Assembly: GCF_015319355.1 (NCBI RefSeq)
Contig: NZ_JADILU010000001.1
Location: 310,001-374,000 of the forward strand
Direction of reading: 5' to 3'
Source of the DNA: Psychroserpens luteus
GTDB lineage: Bacteria; Bacteroidota; Bacteroidia; Flavobacteriales; Flavobacteriaceae
Length of the DNA: 64,000 nt
The position numbers were made by a program, and so were the translations under genes. Under the pieces are notes generated by a model, which made no database searches, was not told the DNA's origin, and saw nothing but the letters and a program-made list of their open reading frames with translations. Below, piece after piece: positions 43,022 to 53,347 of the stretch. How positions within the stretch are numbered: position 1 is the stretch's first letter; the number at the start of each line of letters is the position of its first letter.

Positions 43022-43859
43022 AATTGAGTATTTTACTTATATTTTTAAACTCCGATGGCGTTACAGAGGTCTGTCTTTTAAAGAGTCTGCTTAAATGCGA
43101 CGCATCATCAAAACCAATATCGTAGGCAATTTCTTTTGAAGATTTATCTGTATATAATAATTGACGTTTCGTTTCGAGTACAATACGATCGTGTATAATT
43201 TGTAACGGACTCTTACTATACTTAGCAAAACTATTAGATAGCGTTTTTGGAGATTTATTAAGTTTATCTGCATAAAACGATACACTGTGTTCTTCTTTAT
43301 AATGGCTTTCAACAAGCAAATTAAAATGTCTTAATGTGTCGTTAGTTCCCTTTAAGGTTGGTTTGTTTCCAGTTTCGGTTTTAAGTAACCTTGTTGTTTT
43401 AATAATAAACCTAGCCATGAGCATTCTTAACATTTCTGCCTGGATCGTATCTGTAGTTTCTAGCTCTTCTAAAAACACACTATGGAGAATACTAAATCTG
43501 CGTTGCTCATCTTCAATTAAAGTAATAACTGGGATATGCTCATTTCCGAAGAACAACAAACCAACACAGCCAACTTCTTTGTCATGATCTTTAATACAGT
43601 AAAATTCGCGATTAAATTGATACACAATAGCATCACTACCTTCTATAAATTGAAAGTACTGAATCGCAGTTAATGACAAAATTTGATGTGCATTGATAGT
43701 CAACGGTACACCATCTACCAAAACTTTTATAGGTGATTTTGTAGCCCAAATAAAAGTGTATAAACCAATGGCTTTAGAGTCACTAAAAGGTGTTAGTAAA
43801 TATTCATTACCAACGTTTAGGGTCGCATTTGTAGAAAACTCTGTAAATGTTTTTGTCAT
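43020..43859 (-). CDS. AraC-family transcriptional regulator
   Basis: 279 residues. The N-terminal part (1-170) is a sensor domain without a recognised ligand motif. The C-terminal 100 residues form the AraC double helix-turn-helix: FYADKLNKSPKTLSNSFAKY and KEIAYDIGFDDASHLSRLFKR, then TPSEFKN. It precedes the AhpD/cupredoxin operon on the same strand, with promoter modules bearing AraC-like boxes between them, so it likely activates that operon in response to an unknown signal. Confidence 0.88.
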   Translation of the reverse strand: MTKTFTEFSTNATLNVGNEYLLTPFSDSKAIGLYTFIWATKSPIKVLVDGVPLTINAHQILSLTAIQYFQFIEGSDAIVYQFNREFYCIKDHDKEVGCVGLLFFGNEHIPVITLIEDEQRRFSILHSVFLEELETTDTIQAEMLRMLMARFIIKTTRLLKTETGNKPTLKGTNDTLRHFNLLVESHYKEEHSVSFYADKLNKSPKTLSNSFAKYSKSPLQIIHDRIVLETKRQLLYTDKSSKEIAYDIGFDDASHLSRLFKRQTSVTPSEFKNISKILN

Positions 43860-43901
43860 AAGGTCTTTGTCCTAATAGAATCAAAAACATTACAGATGCT
43901 T

Positions 43902-46292
43902 TTAATTGAGCGTAATTATTTTTTCTTCGGAAATGAAACTTCCATTATTAGCTGTCCCTTCTATAAACAACTTAATCTGCTCAATACCTTTGTCTACAAT
44001 TTTGAAAGTGAAATTACCATTACTATCAATCTTTCCATTTGGAATCCAGTCAATAACACCATATTGATTAAAGAAATCACTACGATAACTAGAGTATAAT
44101 GGTGCATAAAACTTTTTTGGAGTAGTAAAAGTTAAAGGAATTTTAGATTCTTGAGAAATATCTTTAGATGCTGTATTTCTAAATCCTATGTTAGAATCTG
44201 TGAATATTTTAATAACACCTGCAGCACCTCTCATACCTTCTCCTGCACCAGTTTTGTCTACAACAACATAATCAACGTCTCTCATATTTAGATTGAGTAA
44301 AACGCTAAAATCTGATAGTTGCATCTTGTTTAGATAAATAAGTGGAGTACTAGAGCTGTTAATGGTGATTCTTCGTTGGGTAGTAATACCTATAGAGACA
44401 GCGCTTTGTGTTACATTAAATCCTTTATTACTGATGTAAGATGCAAAATCAAGGTATCTATTGCGATCGTCTTCATCAAAAATATCTATTTGTCCGTTTG
44501 GCTGGCCACGTTGAATTTTATCAACTCTTACTTTTTCTTTTTGAGCATTAATAACTACAAGGTCTAATTCTTGAGCATCAAAAGTAGAGTTATTATAAAT
44601 AGGTTCTGCTATTTTAGAATCGTAAATAGATTTTACTTTAAGTGGTAGTGTTTTTATAAAATTATCTATTGTAGGGATTGATGATGGTGTAAACTGCAAA
44701 TAGAGATTTGGTTTCTCAACGTCTTGTTTTTTGCTAATAGATCCTAAAATAATTTTTTCTTCATCTACAGGAAGTAAACCTACAATAGAAAATGTTTTTT
44801 CATTCTCAGGTACTACAATAGTTTGGGTAGAGCTATTAATCATGGGATATATGATAAATGTATTGCTCTTAGATTTATTGACATTAGCGTTAACCGAAAT
44901 ACCTTTTTCAAAATTGAATTTTATTTCAGGTTCATAGTTAAAAATAGAGTTCCATTCATAACTACTCCAGCCTTGTGTTAGTAATAGGTTATCAAGCTCA
45001 AATTTTTTCTTTCTGTCAACAGCTGTGAAATAATAACGTGCTTTCTCTATATAGCCTTTTACATAAGGTTGTAAATAAGTATATGATAAAATATTGTGAT
45101 TAGTTTCATATGATGTCGTTCCATAAGGAAGAACAGAAATACTTAAATTATGAAAATCTGATGTTTTAATACTTTTAAATGGCACAGAAACTGTTATAGA
45201 ATCTATAGATTTAGTGATACTTTCATTTTCAGAATTTAAAATTGAAATCCCATCATAATTAAAAAATAAACGTTCTAAAATGGGATTATCATTCTCATCA
45301 AAAAGGGTAAAAATATTTATACCAGAGTATAAATCACTATGATTTATCAATTTTGTGATATTTTGATTGTCTGTGAAGCTTAGGTCTAATGACTTAATTA
45401 TGTTTCCATTATGAATTACAATTTTAAAGTTTTTTCCTTTAATATTTTCCAAGGTTATAGCATTTGATCTAACCGTTAAAGCAATTTTAGAGCCTAAATC
45501 ATTAAGACTTAAGTTCAAGCCTGTTCGTTCTGCGGGTTTGATATTTACCTTAGAAGTAAGATCATCATATGTTATTTCTGCAGTGTAATCTTTTCCTTCT
45601 TCTGGTATGAATATAAATTTTCCAATACCAAATTGATTAGTTTTAAAATTGGTGATAAGTAATCCGTTTGCGTCTTTAATGACACCTTCAGCTTCTTTGA
45701 GTCCGTAGCCAGAATCATCTTTTATAACAACACCAACAACATTTTTAATATTTGATATTAAGTGACCACCTTCAGGCAAGAATTGTGTATCTATAGCAGG
45801 TGCTTCTGTGCGCGTTGAAAGGTCATTTTCTTGATCTGTATTTATAATTTTGATTTCTTGTAGGTAAAAGTTTTGTTCATCAAAATTTTTCATCCAATTG
45901 GTATAGGCTTTAAAAGTATAGTTGCCAGATGTATATGTGCTATCCACAATAAAACTTCCATTAGCGACACCTTTTTCAGCAAGAATAAGCGTTTTATTTA
46001 AAGTTTTCCCATTACTGTCCTCAATTGAGCAATATACGTTTGTTGTTACATTAGAAAGTGTTTTACTGTTTTTGTCAAAAACATAAACATTAAAACCAAT
46101 GATTTCATTTTTTAAGTAAAGCGATTTGTTAAGATGTGCGTAAGCAACTTCTCTTGGTGATTTTACATATTCATTATAATTTGTAGATATTTTATCTTCA
46201 TTTTGACTTTCAGTAGTAAGACTTGAAAACATACATACAATAAGAATCACATATGTAAACTGTGTTAATTTGAGGTAATGATTTTTAATCAT
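43902..46292 (-). CDS. Large secreted protein with MG2-like and TonB-plug-like domains (copy 2)
   Basis: 796 residues, signal peptide at the N-terminus. An MG2-like macroglobulin domain near residues 35-140 (REVAYAHLNKSLYLKNEIIG, SGNYTFKAYTNWM) is followed by beta-sandwich repeats. A plug-like domain lies at about 610-700 (PLIYLNKMQLSD, DVDYVVVDKTGAGEGMRG, GVIKIFT), as in TonB-dependent receptor plugs but without the barrel. It is a paralogue of the next gene and 18 bases apart. Likely periplasmic or outer-membrane associated; function unknown. Confidence 0.75.
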   Translation of the reverse strand: MIKNHYLKLTQFTYVILIVCMFSSLTTESQNEDKISTNYNEYVKSPREVAYAHLNKSLYLKNEIIGFNVYVFDKNSKTLSNVTTNVYCSIEDSNGKTLNKTLILAEKGVANGSFIVDSTYTSGNYTFKAYTNWMKNFDEQNFYLQEIKIINTDQENDLSTRTEAPAIDTQFLPEGGHLISNIKNVVGVVIKDDSGYGLKEAEGVIKDANGLLITNFKTNQFGIGKFIFIPEEGKDYTAEITYDDLTSKVNIKPAERTGLNLSLNDLGSKIALTVRSNAITLENIKGKNFKIVIHNGNIIKSLDLSFTDNQNITKLINHSDLYSGINIFTLFDENDNPILERLFFNYDGISILNSENESITKSIDSITVSVPFKSIKTSDFHNLSISVLPYGTTSYETNHNILSYTYLQPYVKGYIEKARYYFTAVDRKKKFELDNLLLTQGWSSYEWNSIFNYEPEIKFNFEKGISVNANVNKSKSNTFIIYPMINSSTQTIVVPENEKTFSIVGLLPVDEEKIILGSISKKQDVEKPNLYLQFTPSSIPTIDNFIKTLPLKVKSIYDSKIAEPIYNNSTFDAQELDLVVINAQKEKVRVDKIQRGQPNGQIDIFDEDDRNRYLDFASYISNKGFNVTQSAVSIGITTQRRITINSSSTPLIYLNKMQLSDFSVLLNLNMRDVDYVVVDKTGAGEGMRGAAGVIKIFTDSNIGFRNTASKDISQESKIPLTFTTPKKFYAPLYSSYRSDFFNQYGVIDWIPNGKIDSNGNFTFKIVDKGIEQIKLFIEGTANNGSFISEEKIITLN

Positions 46293-46310
46293 AATATTTG
46301 TATTATTATT

Positions 46311-48749
46311 CTAGTTGATTGTTATAATTTTTTCTTCAGAGATAAACTCTCCATCATTAGCAATGCCTTCAATGAAAAGTTTTATTTCTTTATTCTTGGT
46401 ATTTAAGACTTTTACTTGAGTGGTGCCAATATTATTAGTTTTACAATTTGGAAACCAGTCTATAACACCATAGTTTTGATAAAATTCATTTAAATATGTA
46501 GAGTAGGTTGGTGTGTAAAATTTCTTTGATATAGTAAATGATTGTGGGAATTTTATGTTTTGATAGGCTTCAACACTATAGTTAGACCCTTCCGTTCTTA
46601 ATAAAGGATTTGTAAAAATTTTAATTACACCATTACTACCTCTCATACCTTCTCCAATACCTTGTTTGTCAATAATTATGTAGTCTACACTTGACATATC
46701 AAGATACATTAATTGATTGAAATCGGCTATAAGCATTTTATCAAGGTAAATTAAGGGAGCAACGTTACTGTATATTTCAATACCTTCACTAGTTTCAGTT
46801 ACAGTACCATATGTTTTCCTGATGTTACTTTCAATTTTTAATTCATTTGGCTTATCTGGATGAATGAGGACCACCGCAGTATAGCCTTTGCTACTTATAT
46901 AGGATGCAAAGTCTGGTATATTATTTCTCTTATTTTCATCAAAAACATAAACTCTACCACGATTTAAGCGTTTAATTTTCTCAATACGCTCTTCTTCTTT
47001 TTTTACAGTTAAAAGTACAGTATCTAATGTCTCAATTTTATTCCATGATTCATCTAGTATAGGAAGTGATGCATCATACCTAAATGCATTATTATTTTTA
47101 TAATTTAATGACGAGAATTTGTGACCTAAACCTGGAATTTCAATTGGAGAAAATTGAACATAAAGATTAGGTTTATTTACTCTATTTTGTTTGTCAATCA
47201 TTCCGATTCTCAAAGGTTCATTTTTTAATGGCAAAAACCCTCTAGCAGAAAAGCTGCTTTCACCTTCTTTAATTCCCACAGTAACACTAGGAGAATTTTG
47301 TAAAGGGTAAATTAAAAATGTATCACCTTTTGTGTTGTTTAAATTTGCATTAATAGAAATGCCATCTTCAAATTCATATTGATTAGAAGGAGGGTTATTA
47401 AAAATTGTAGTCCAGTCATAACTACTCCAGCCTTGAGTTATTAGTAAGTTATCTAATTCAGCTCTCTTTTTTTTATCTGGATTAGTGAAATAATATCTAG
47501 CGTTTTCAATACGACCTTTTATGTAAGGTTGTAAAAACGTGTAAGAAAAAATATTGTGATGATGATTGTATGATTTTGTGTTGGAAGGTAAAACCGAAAT
47601 ACTTAAATTATTAAATAGCTTCGAATTAATTGTAGAGGAAGGGATTGAAATAATCAAAGAATCATTTATTTTCTCAACACTTGGTACACCAGTTACAATA
47701 GATTTGATACCGTCATAATTAAAATATAAACGTTCCAATAATGGTTTATTATTTTCATCAAATAGTGTAATGATATTCATACCAGGAGTGAGGTCTTTGT
47801 GACTAATAAAGGCTTTAATTTCAGAGTTGTCATTAAAAATGATGTCAGATACATTTAATAAGCTTCCATTGCCAATAGTAAGTTTGAACGATTTGTTCGC
47901 TATATCTTGCAAAGTCATTTCATTAGTTCTAAAAACTAAAGCAATTTTATCATTAGTATCAATAAGACTCATGTTGATACCTTTAGATTCACCAATATCT
48001 AGTGTTATCTCTGTTTGTTCTTCGTCACTAAATGAAACTGTGTAAACTGTTCTCGCTAGAGGAGTAAATTCAAATTTTGAAATTCCATGTATGTTAGTTT
48101 CAAAGTTAGTTACCTCTTCACCATTACTATCTAAAACCTTGCCTTTTAAATTAGGGACACCAAACCCGTAATCATCTTTTATGACCACTCCAACTGTGTT
48201 TTTAGTATTGAGTAATAAATGACCACCTTCTGGTAGAAATTGTGCATCTAGATCAAATAGCTCGTCATCATCAGCTTCAATAAAAGCGTCATCATCTGGA
48301 TTTATCACTTTAATGTGCTGTACATAAAAATTTTGCTCTTCAAAATTTCGCATCCAATTGGTATAGGCTTTAAAAACGTAATTACCAGATTTAAATAAGC
48401 TATCAATTTCAATTATCCCAGAAGCCACACCATTTTCTGCTAAAATCATTTGTTTTTTTAAGACTTTACCAGATCTATTTTGAATCGTGATATAGACATT
48501 TTTAGTTTGTGTAGATGATTTTTTGGTGTATTTATCAAAAAGATAAATAGAAAATCCTAAACTCTCACCTTTGATTAAAGTGGATTTGTTTAGGTGACCA
48601 TATGTAGTTTCTCGTGGAAGTTTTGAGTAGTTTTTATAGGCTTCAAAAAGAAGAGTATCATTTGAATTTTGAGAATTTCCGAAGAAAAAAATAAAACTAA
48701 AAAGCGAAAATATTAAATAGTTACAATTGTTAAGTAATGATTTTTTCAT
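46311..48749 (-). CDS. Large secreted protein with MG2-like and TonB-plug-like domains (copy 1)
   Basis: 812 residues, same plan as the following gene: signal peptide, MG2-like region (RETTYGHLNKSTLIKGESLG, SGNYVFKAYTNWMRNF), the QFLPEGGHL block shared by both copies, and a plug-like domain (PLIYLDKMLIAD, SVDYIIIDKQGIGEGMRGS, GVIKIFT). The two ends of the proteins are the most similar parts. Tandem duplication followed by divergence is evident. The genes are likely co-transcribed. The combination of an alpha-2-macroglobulin-type domain with a receptor plug but no barrel is typical of some Bacteroidota surface proteins. Confidence 0.75.
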   Translation of the reverse strand: MKKSLLNNCNYLIFSLFSFIFFFGNSQNSNDTLLFEAYKNYSKLPRETTYGHLNKSTLIKGESLGFSIYLFDKYTKKSSTQTKNVYITIQNRSGKVLKKQMILAENGVASGIIEIDSLFKSGNYVFKAYTNWMRNFEEQNFYVQHIKVINPDDDAFIEADDDELFDLDAQFLPEGGHLLLNTKNTVGVVIKDDYGFGVPNLKGKVLDSNGEEVTNFETNIHGISKFEFTPLARTVYTVSFSDEEQTEITLDIGESKGINMSLIDTNDKIALVFRTNEMTLQDIANKSFKLTIGNGSLLNVSDIIFNDNSEIKAFISHKDLTPGMNIITLFDENNKPLLERLYFNYDGIKSIVTGVPSVEKINDSLIISIPSSTINSKLFNNLSISVLPSNTKSYNHHHNIFSYTFLQPYIKGRIENARYYFTNPDKKKRAELDNLLITQGWSSYDWTTIFNNPPSNQYEFEDGISINANLNNTKGDTFLIYPLQNSPSVTVGIKEGESSFSARGFLPLKNEPLRIGMIDKQNRVNKPNLYVQFSPIEIPGLGHKFSSLNYKNNNAFRYDASLPILDESWNKIETLDTVLLTVKKEEERIEKIKRLNRGRVYVFDENKRNNIPDFASYISSKGYTAVVLIHPDKPNELKIESNIRKTYGTVTETSEGIEIYSNVAPLIYLDKMLIADFNQLMYLDMSSVDYIIIDKQGIGEGMRGSNGVIKIFTNPLLRTEGSNYSVEAYQNIKFPQSFTISKKFYTPTYSTYLNEFYQNYGVIDWFPNCKTNNIGTTQVKVLNTKNKEIKLFIEGIANDGEFISEEKIITIN

Positions 48750-48840
48750 TATATGTGGTTGATAGTGAGTATAAATTTACTTTAAAATGCTTTATTTTCT
48801 TACAAATGAATAAATAAAATTTAGTTAAAAATTCATGTCC

Positions 48841-49743
48841 TTAATAATATAAGTCTTGAGCCAATCTAAATGTGTTAGCATGTGCATTAACAATAGTTTT
48901 AATATCTGGAGAATAACCTCCACCCATACTGCACATCACAGAAATTTTATTGGTTTTACAAGTCTCTAATACAAATTGATCTCGTTGTTTACAACCATCA
49001 ATAGTCATGCCTAATTTTCCTAATTTATCTGTTGCAATAACATCAACACCACATTGATAGTAAATGAAGTCAGGCTGTTCTTGTTTTATTAATTTGGGAA
49101 GTATTTTACAAAGTAAATTTAAATAGGTTACATCATTAGCATCATTTTCTAGAGCGATATCTAAATCACTAATTTCCTTTTTAAAAGGATAATTATTCTT
49201 TCCATGCATAGAAAACGTAAATACTGAGTTATCGTTTTTAAAAATCTCAGCAGTTCCGTTACCTTGATGTACATCTAAATCAACGATTAAGATTTTATCT
49301 GCTAATTTTTTCTGCTGAAGATATCTAGCTCCAATAGCTTGATCGTTTAATAAACAAAAAGCTTCACCTCTATTAGTGTAGGCATGATGTGTACCTCCTG
49401 CTATATTCATTGCTATGCCATGTTGTAAAGCAAATTCGCTAGCTTTTATAGTTCCATCAGCAATAATGACTTCACGTTCAACGAGAATATTGCTTAACGG
49501 AAAGCCTATTTTTCGAGCAGCACGTTTATCTAAAGTTAACTGTTTTAAGTCTTGAAAATAATCTTGTGTATGAACTCTCAAAATATGTTTATCACTTGGG
49601 ATTTCTGGTTCAAAGAAATTATTTTTTGAGCAAGAACCTTCATATAGAAGTTGCTGAGGTAGCAATTCATATTTGAGCATTGGAAAACGATGACCTTCTG
49701 GTAATGGGTGTTTGTAAATAGGATGAAGGGCTATTTTGAGCAT
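48841..49743 (-). CDS. Histone deacetylase family protein (class II-like acetylpolyamine/AcuC type)
   Basis: 300 residues with the arginase-fold deacetylase motifs: His119-His120 in GGTHHAY, Asp157 and His159 in DLDVHQGNGT as zinc ligands, and QCGVDVIATDKLGKL with the third Asp. Bacterial members remove acetyl groups from polyamines, acetoin-pathway enzymes or unknown small molecules. Monocistronic; no neighbours that suggest a substrate. Confidence 0.9.
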   Translation of the reverse strand: MLKIALHPIYKHPLPEGHRFPMLKYELLPQQLLYEGSCSKNNFFEPEIPSDKHILRVHTQDYFQDLKQLTLDKRAARKIGFPLSNILVEREVIIADGTIKASEFALQHGIAMNIAGGTHHAYTNRGEAFCLLNDQAIGARYLQQKKLADKILIVDLDVHQGNGTAEIFKNDNSVFTFSMHGKNNYPFKKEISDLDIALENDANDVTYLNLLCKILPKLIKQEQPDFIYYQCGVDVIATDKLGKLGMTIDGCKQRDQFVLETCKTNKISVMCSMGGGYSPDIKTIVNAHANTFRLAQDLYY

Positions 49744-49819
49744 TTTATATTTAAAAACTTCAAAGTGTAAATATACGTCTTAGAATTATACTATTTTTAG
49801 GCTTACCAACATTAAAAAT

Positions 49820-49966
49820 ATGAGTGAAGAATTAGAAAATAAATCTATTGAGATAACCGAAAAAGGATCTCTTGGGCTTTTGGCTTTAGGAGATATTGGT
49901 TTGAGAGCATGGCGTGAAGTGAAAAAGGAAGCACAACAAAAAAGAAAAGATGAAGAAAAAGAATAA
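49820..49966 (+). CDS. Small conserved-looking gene overlapping the phosphatase fusion
   Basis: 48 residues (MSEELENKSIEIT then GSLGLLALGDIGLRAWREV and a very charged tail, KRKDEEKE). The gene is intact, has an A-rich leader, and its last 17 bases overlap the start of the next gene in a different frame, a classic arrangement for translational coupling. No family recognised. Too short for membrane insertion; the middle is amphipathic. It may be a small partner of the fusion protein. Confidence 0.6.
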   Translation: MSEELENKSIEITEKGSLGLLALGDIGLRAWREVKKEAQQKRKDEEKE

Positions 49967-52478
49967 AGTACTTTTAATAGGTTGGGATGCTGCAGACTGG
50001 AAAATTATTGGCCCTTTGTTAGCTAAAGGTCAAATGCCAGCTTTAAAAAAACTTATAAATAAAGGGGTTTATGGCAACATGAGTACCATGAATCCACCTT
50101 ATTCTCCAATGTTGTGGTCAACGGTTGCAACTGGAAAAACACCAGATAAACATGGTGTTTTAGGGTTTTTAGAGTTGATGCCAGATATGAAAGGTATAAG
50201 ACCAGTAACGGTTTCATCTAGAAAATCTAGAGCGCTCTGGAATATTTTTCATAATCAAGGTCTAAAAAGTAATTTAGTGGGTTGGTGGCCTAGTTTTCCT
50301 GCTGAGCCAATAAATGGTGTTGTCGTTACAGATAAATTTCAAAAAGTTAACATTAATCCAAATATTAAAAGCCCAATTGTTGATGGAGCAATTCATCCAA
50401 ATGAGTTAGTTAAAGATTTACATGATTTACGCTTACACCCTTCTGAAATAACAGAAGCCCATATTTTACCTTTCATACCAAAGGCAGGAAAAATTAATCA
50501 AGAAAAAGATCAAAGTTTACAAACGTTTTCTAAAGTTATGGCCGAAAACGTTTCTCTGCATGCTGCTGCTACCAATTTGATGCGCACTACTGAATGGGAT
50601 TTTATGGGTGTGTATTTTGATTTTATAGACCATTTTTGCCATGCGTTTATGAAATTTCATCCACCTAAATTAGGTCCAATTCCTCAAGAATTATTTGAAA
50701 TATATAACGAATGTATTTTTAGTGCGTATCGTTTTCAAGACATGATGTTGGGAAGAATGTTAGATTTAGTAGATGATGAGACAACTGTTATTGTGATGTC
50801 TGATCATGGTTATGAGTCTGGAAATAAACGTATTTTAAAAATGCCAAAATATCAAGCAGCTCCTGCTTTAGAACATAGACAATTTGGAATATTTGTTGCT
50901 GCTGGACCCAATATCAAAAAGAATGAAAAGATTTTTGGATTAGGCTTAGTCGATGTTGCTCCAACCATTTTACATATGTTTGATTTGCCTATTGGTAAAG
51001 ATATGGATGGTAAAATTGCTTTAGATATTTTTGAAGAGGTAAAACCGCCACGATTTATAGAGAGTTGGGAAAATGTTGAAGGTGATTTTGGAGAGCATAA
51101 AAAAGAGAACAATCATGATCAATTAAATGATCAAGAAACCATGCAACAATTAATTGATTTGGGTTATATTGAGCGTCCAGATGAAAAAATAGAAGTATCT
51201 ATTTTAAAAACTAAATGCGATTTAAAACATAACTTGGCTCGGGTTTATCTTGGTAAAAAGGATTATAGAAATGCAAAAGAGATACTATTAGAACTCATTC
51301 AAGAAAAAGAGCCTGTAGATGTCATTCCTTATTATATGGATTTATTGACTATTTGCTTAGATGAACAAGATTTTGATAAAGCCGAAGCATATCTTAATGA
51401 GCTAAGAACACGCGACAAAAAGTTTGAGATTAATATGTATTTTTCTGAAGCTAAAATTTTGCTAGGTAAAAATAAAACACAGCAAGCTTTAAATCTTTTA
51501 GTTAAGGCGAAAAACAACAAGCCTAACGGACAAGTTTGGTTTCAAATAGGGAAAATTTATACTCGTTTAAATCGTTTTGAAGATGCCAAAGAAGCGTTTG
51601 AAAGTGCTTTGAAATTTGAAATTGATAATGCAAGTTATCATCAAGCGTTAGCAGTTGTTTTAATTCGAATTAAGGACTATGAAAAAGCTGCAGATCATGC
51701 ATTTACAGCTATTGAATTAATAAAATATTTCCCAGAAGCACATTATACGTTAGGAGAAGCGCTTGAAAAATTAGGAGACATAGAAAATGCACAAAAAGCC
51801 TATGAAACAGCAGCTAAATTAAAACCAAAAACGCATCATCGTGCAGAAAAAGCGATAGAAAACATTCAAGAGAAAATAAATACACCTATTGAGTTTAGAG
51901 ATAAAAGTGAATTTAAATACAGAAAAGATCAAATTGTGATCGTTTCTGGATTACCAAGATCAGGTACCTCTTTAATGATGCAAATGCTAGATAAAGGAGG
52001 GCTTAAAGCTTTGTCAGATTCTAACAGACAAGCTGATGAGTCAAATCCCAAAGGCTATTTTGAATATGATCCTGTTATGGCTTTGCATAATGATAATAGT
52101 TGGTTAAATAAAGCGCAAAATAAATCCCTTAAAGTTGTAGCTCCTTTACTCAAATTTCTAGATCCTAAATATCGTTATAAAGTTATTTTCATGAATCGAG
52201 ATTTAAATGAAGTGGTAAAATCGCAACAAAAAATGATAGGTAGAGATGCAGAAACATTTCCTATAAAATTATTTAATACTTATCAAAGACATTTAAGTCA
52301 AGTTGAAACATGGAAAGACAAGGAGCCAAGCGTAGAATTAATTTATGTAAATTATAAAGACGCGTTAAACGATACAAACACTACCATTGAAAAAGTAGTA
52401 TCATTCATTGGTAAAGAAATGAATCAAGATCTCATGAAATCTTGTGTTGACAAAACATTGTATCGAAACAAGATTTAA
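49950..52478 (+). CDS. Fusion of alkaline phosphatase-superfamily, TPR and sulfotransferase domains
   Basis: 842 residues in three blocks. The N-terminal phosphodiesterase/nucleotide-pyrophosphatase-type domain (about 1-380) has GWDAADW, NPPYSPMLWSTVATG (Ser/Thr nucleophile region) and SDHGYESG metal ligands. TPR repeats follow at about 415-640 (AKEILLELIQ, AYLNELRTRD and similar). The C-terminal sulfotransferase domain (about 655-842) has the PAPS-binding loop LPRSGTSLMMQML. The mix suggests removal or addition of a sulfate or phosphate group on a glycan or lipid. A small gene overlaps its start and a strong terminator follows. Confidence 0.85.
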   Translation: MKKKNKVLLIGWDAADWKIIGPLLAKGQMPALKKLINKGVYGNMSTMNPPYSPMLWSTVATGKTPDKHGVLGFLELMPDMKGIRPVTVSSRKSRALWNIFHNQGLKSNLVGWWPSFPAEPINGVVVTDKFQKVNINPNIKSPIVDGAIHPNELVKDLHDLRLHPSEITEAHILPFIPKAGKINQEKDQSLQTFSKVMAENVSLHAAATNLMRTTEWDFMGVYFDFIDHFCHAFMKFHPPKLGPIPQELFEIYNECIFSAYRFQDMMLGRMLDLVDDETTVIVMSDHGYESGNKRILKMPKYQAAPALEHRQFGIFVAAGPNIKKNEKIFGLGLVDVAPTILHMFDLPIGKDMDGKIALDIFEEVKPPRFIESWENVEGDFGEHKKENNHDQLNDQETMQQLIDLGYIERPDEKIEVSILKTKCDLKHNLARVYLGKKDYRNAKEILLELIQEKEPVDVIPYYMDLLTICLDEQDFDKAEAYLNELRTRDKKFEINMYFSEAKILLGKNKTQQALNLLVKAKNNKPNGQVWFQIGKIYTRLNRFEDAKEAFESALKFEIDNASYHQALAVVLIRIKDYEKAADHAFTAIELIKYFPEAHYTLGEALEKLGDIENAQKAYETAAKLKPKTHHRAEKAIENIQEKINTPIEFRDKSEFKYRKDQIVIVSGLPRSGTSLMMQMLDKGGLKALSDSNRQADESNPKGYFEYDPVMALHNDNSWLNKAQNKSLKVVAPLLKFLDPKYRYKVIFMNRDLNEVVKSQQKMIGRDAETFPIKLFNTYQRHLSQVETWKDKEPSVELIYVNYKDALNDTNTTIEKVVSFIGKEMNQDLMKSCVDKTLYRNKI

Positions 52479-52481
52479 AAC

Positions 52482-52512
52482 AAAAAGCGTTTACACTGTG
52501 TAAACGCTTTTT
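52482..52512. terminator. Strong bidirectional terminator
   Basis: A 14-bp perfect stem (AAAAAGCGTTTACA and complement) with a 3-base loop, A-rich on one side and T-rich on the other. It separates the fusion gene (plus) from the T9SS cargo gene (minus). Confidence 0.9.
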
Positions 52513-52537
52513 AAATTATTTTAAACTGTATCAATAA

Positions 52538-53347
52538 TTATAATACAAGTTTCTTTCTAATTACTGCTTTAGAATTTGGATCAGTTAATTCTAGAATATA
52601 AATACCGTTTGCTATAGCGTTTGCTTCAATAACAAAACTAGAACCTGTAGTTTCACCATCTAAAATTTGTTTTCCTGCCATATTTACTAATCGATAATTA
52701 GTAGCATCTGATAAATTGTACAATCCTATACTTTTGTTTAAAGCTACGATTTTAATGTCCTCTATTACACTTGTGCCAACAGATAAAGTTTCTTGTCCTG
52801 CATTAAGTGCTGTATCAGCAGTATCATGATAAGCAAAATCTTTAATAGTCCATACATCACCAGAAGCATCAATATCAAGACGAGCCCAACCATAATGTAT
52901 GCTACCTGAAATGTTAAACCTAAGTCCTAAAAACCCGTCTGTTATGCTACACCAGTTACCATAGCTACAAGATCCATAATTTAAGGATTGAAAACCGCCT
53001 GAAAATCCATTATTATACCAAGATGCAGCACCACTAGATATGGTCGCTCCATTACTAAGCGCAAATGGATAGGCAAAAGTAGCTCCACCAGAACCCAAAA
53101 CATCATTACTTGCAGTTAATGGATCAATGTATAAATTTGAACTTCCATTATGTCTTATTTGAAAGTCATCAGTCCCATCATTGTTTAGATCAATTTGAAA
53201 TGTGTCTCCAATACCACCTGTAAAATCTGCAATATCGTCATAGATTATAGATTGTCCACTAGCGTCATTAACACCTACAATGGCTGCTGTTAAGGCTCCG
53301 TATTTTGCAAGTTGTTTAGATAATTTTAAAGAAGTAGTTTTTTTCAT
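52538..53347 (-). CDS. T9SS-exported hypothetical protein
   Basis: 269 residues. The N-terminus is a long basic leader followed by a hydrophobic stretch ending at DASGQ. The mature part is rich in Gly, Ser and Asn and reads DTFQIDLNNDGTDDFQI and SIHYGWARLDID, a pattern seen in secreted surface proteins of unknown function. The last 70 residues form a T9SS type A-like sorting domain (YRLVNMAGKQILDG, GIYILELTD, basic end). Expected to be exported by type IX secretion. Confidence 0.8.
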   Translation of the reverse strand: MKKTTSLKLSKQLAKYGALTAAIVGVNDASGQSIIYDDIADFTGGIGDTFQIDLNNDGTDDFQIRHNGSSNLYIDPLTASNDVLGSGGATFAYPFALSNGATISSGAASWYNNGFSGGFQSLNYGSCSYGNWCSITDGFLGLRFNISGSIHYGWARLDIDASGDVWTIKDFAYHDTADTALNAGQETLSVGTSVIEDIKIVALNKSIGLYNLSDATNYRLVNMAGKQILDGETTGSSFVIEANAIANGIYILELTDPNSKAVIRKKLVL

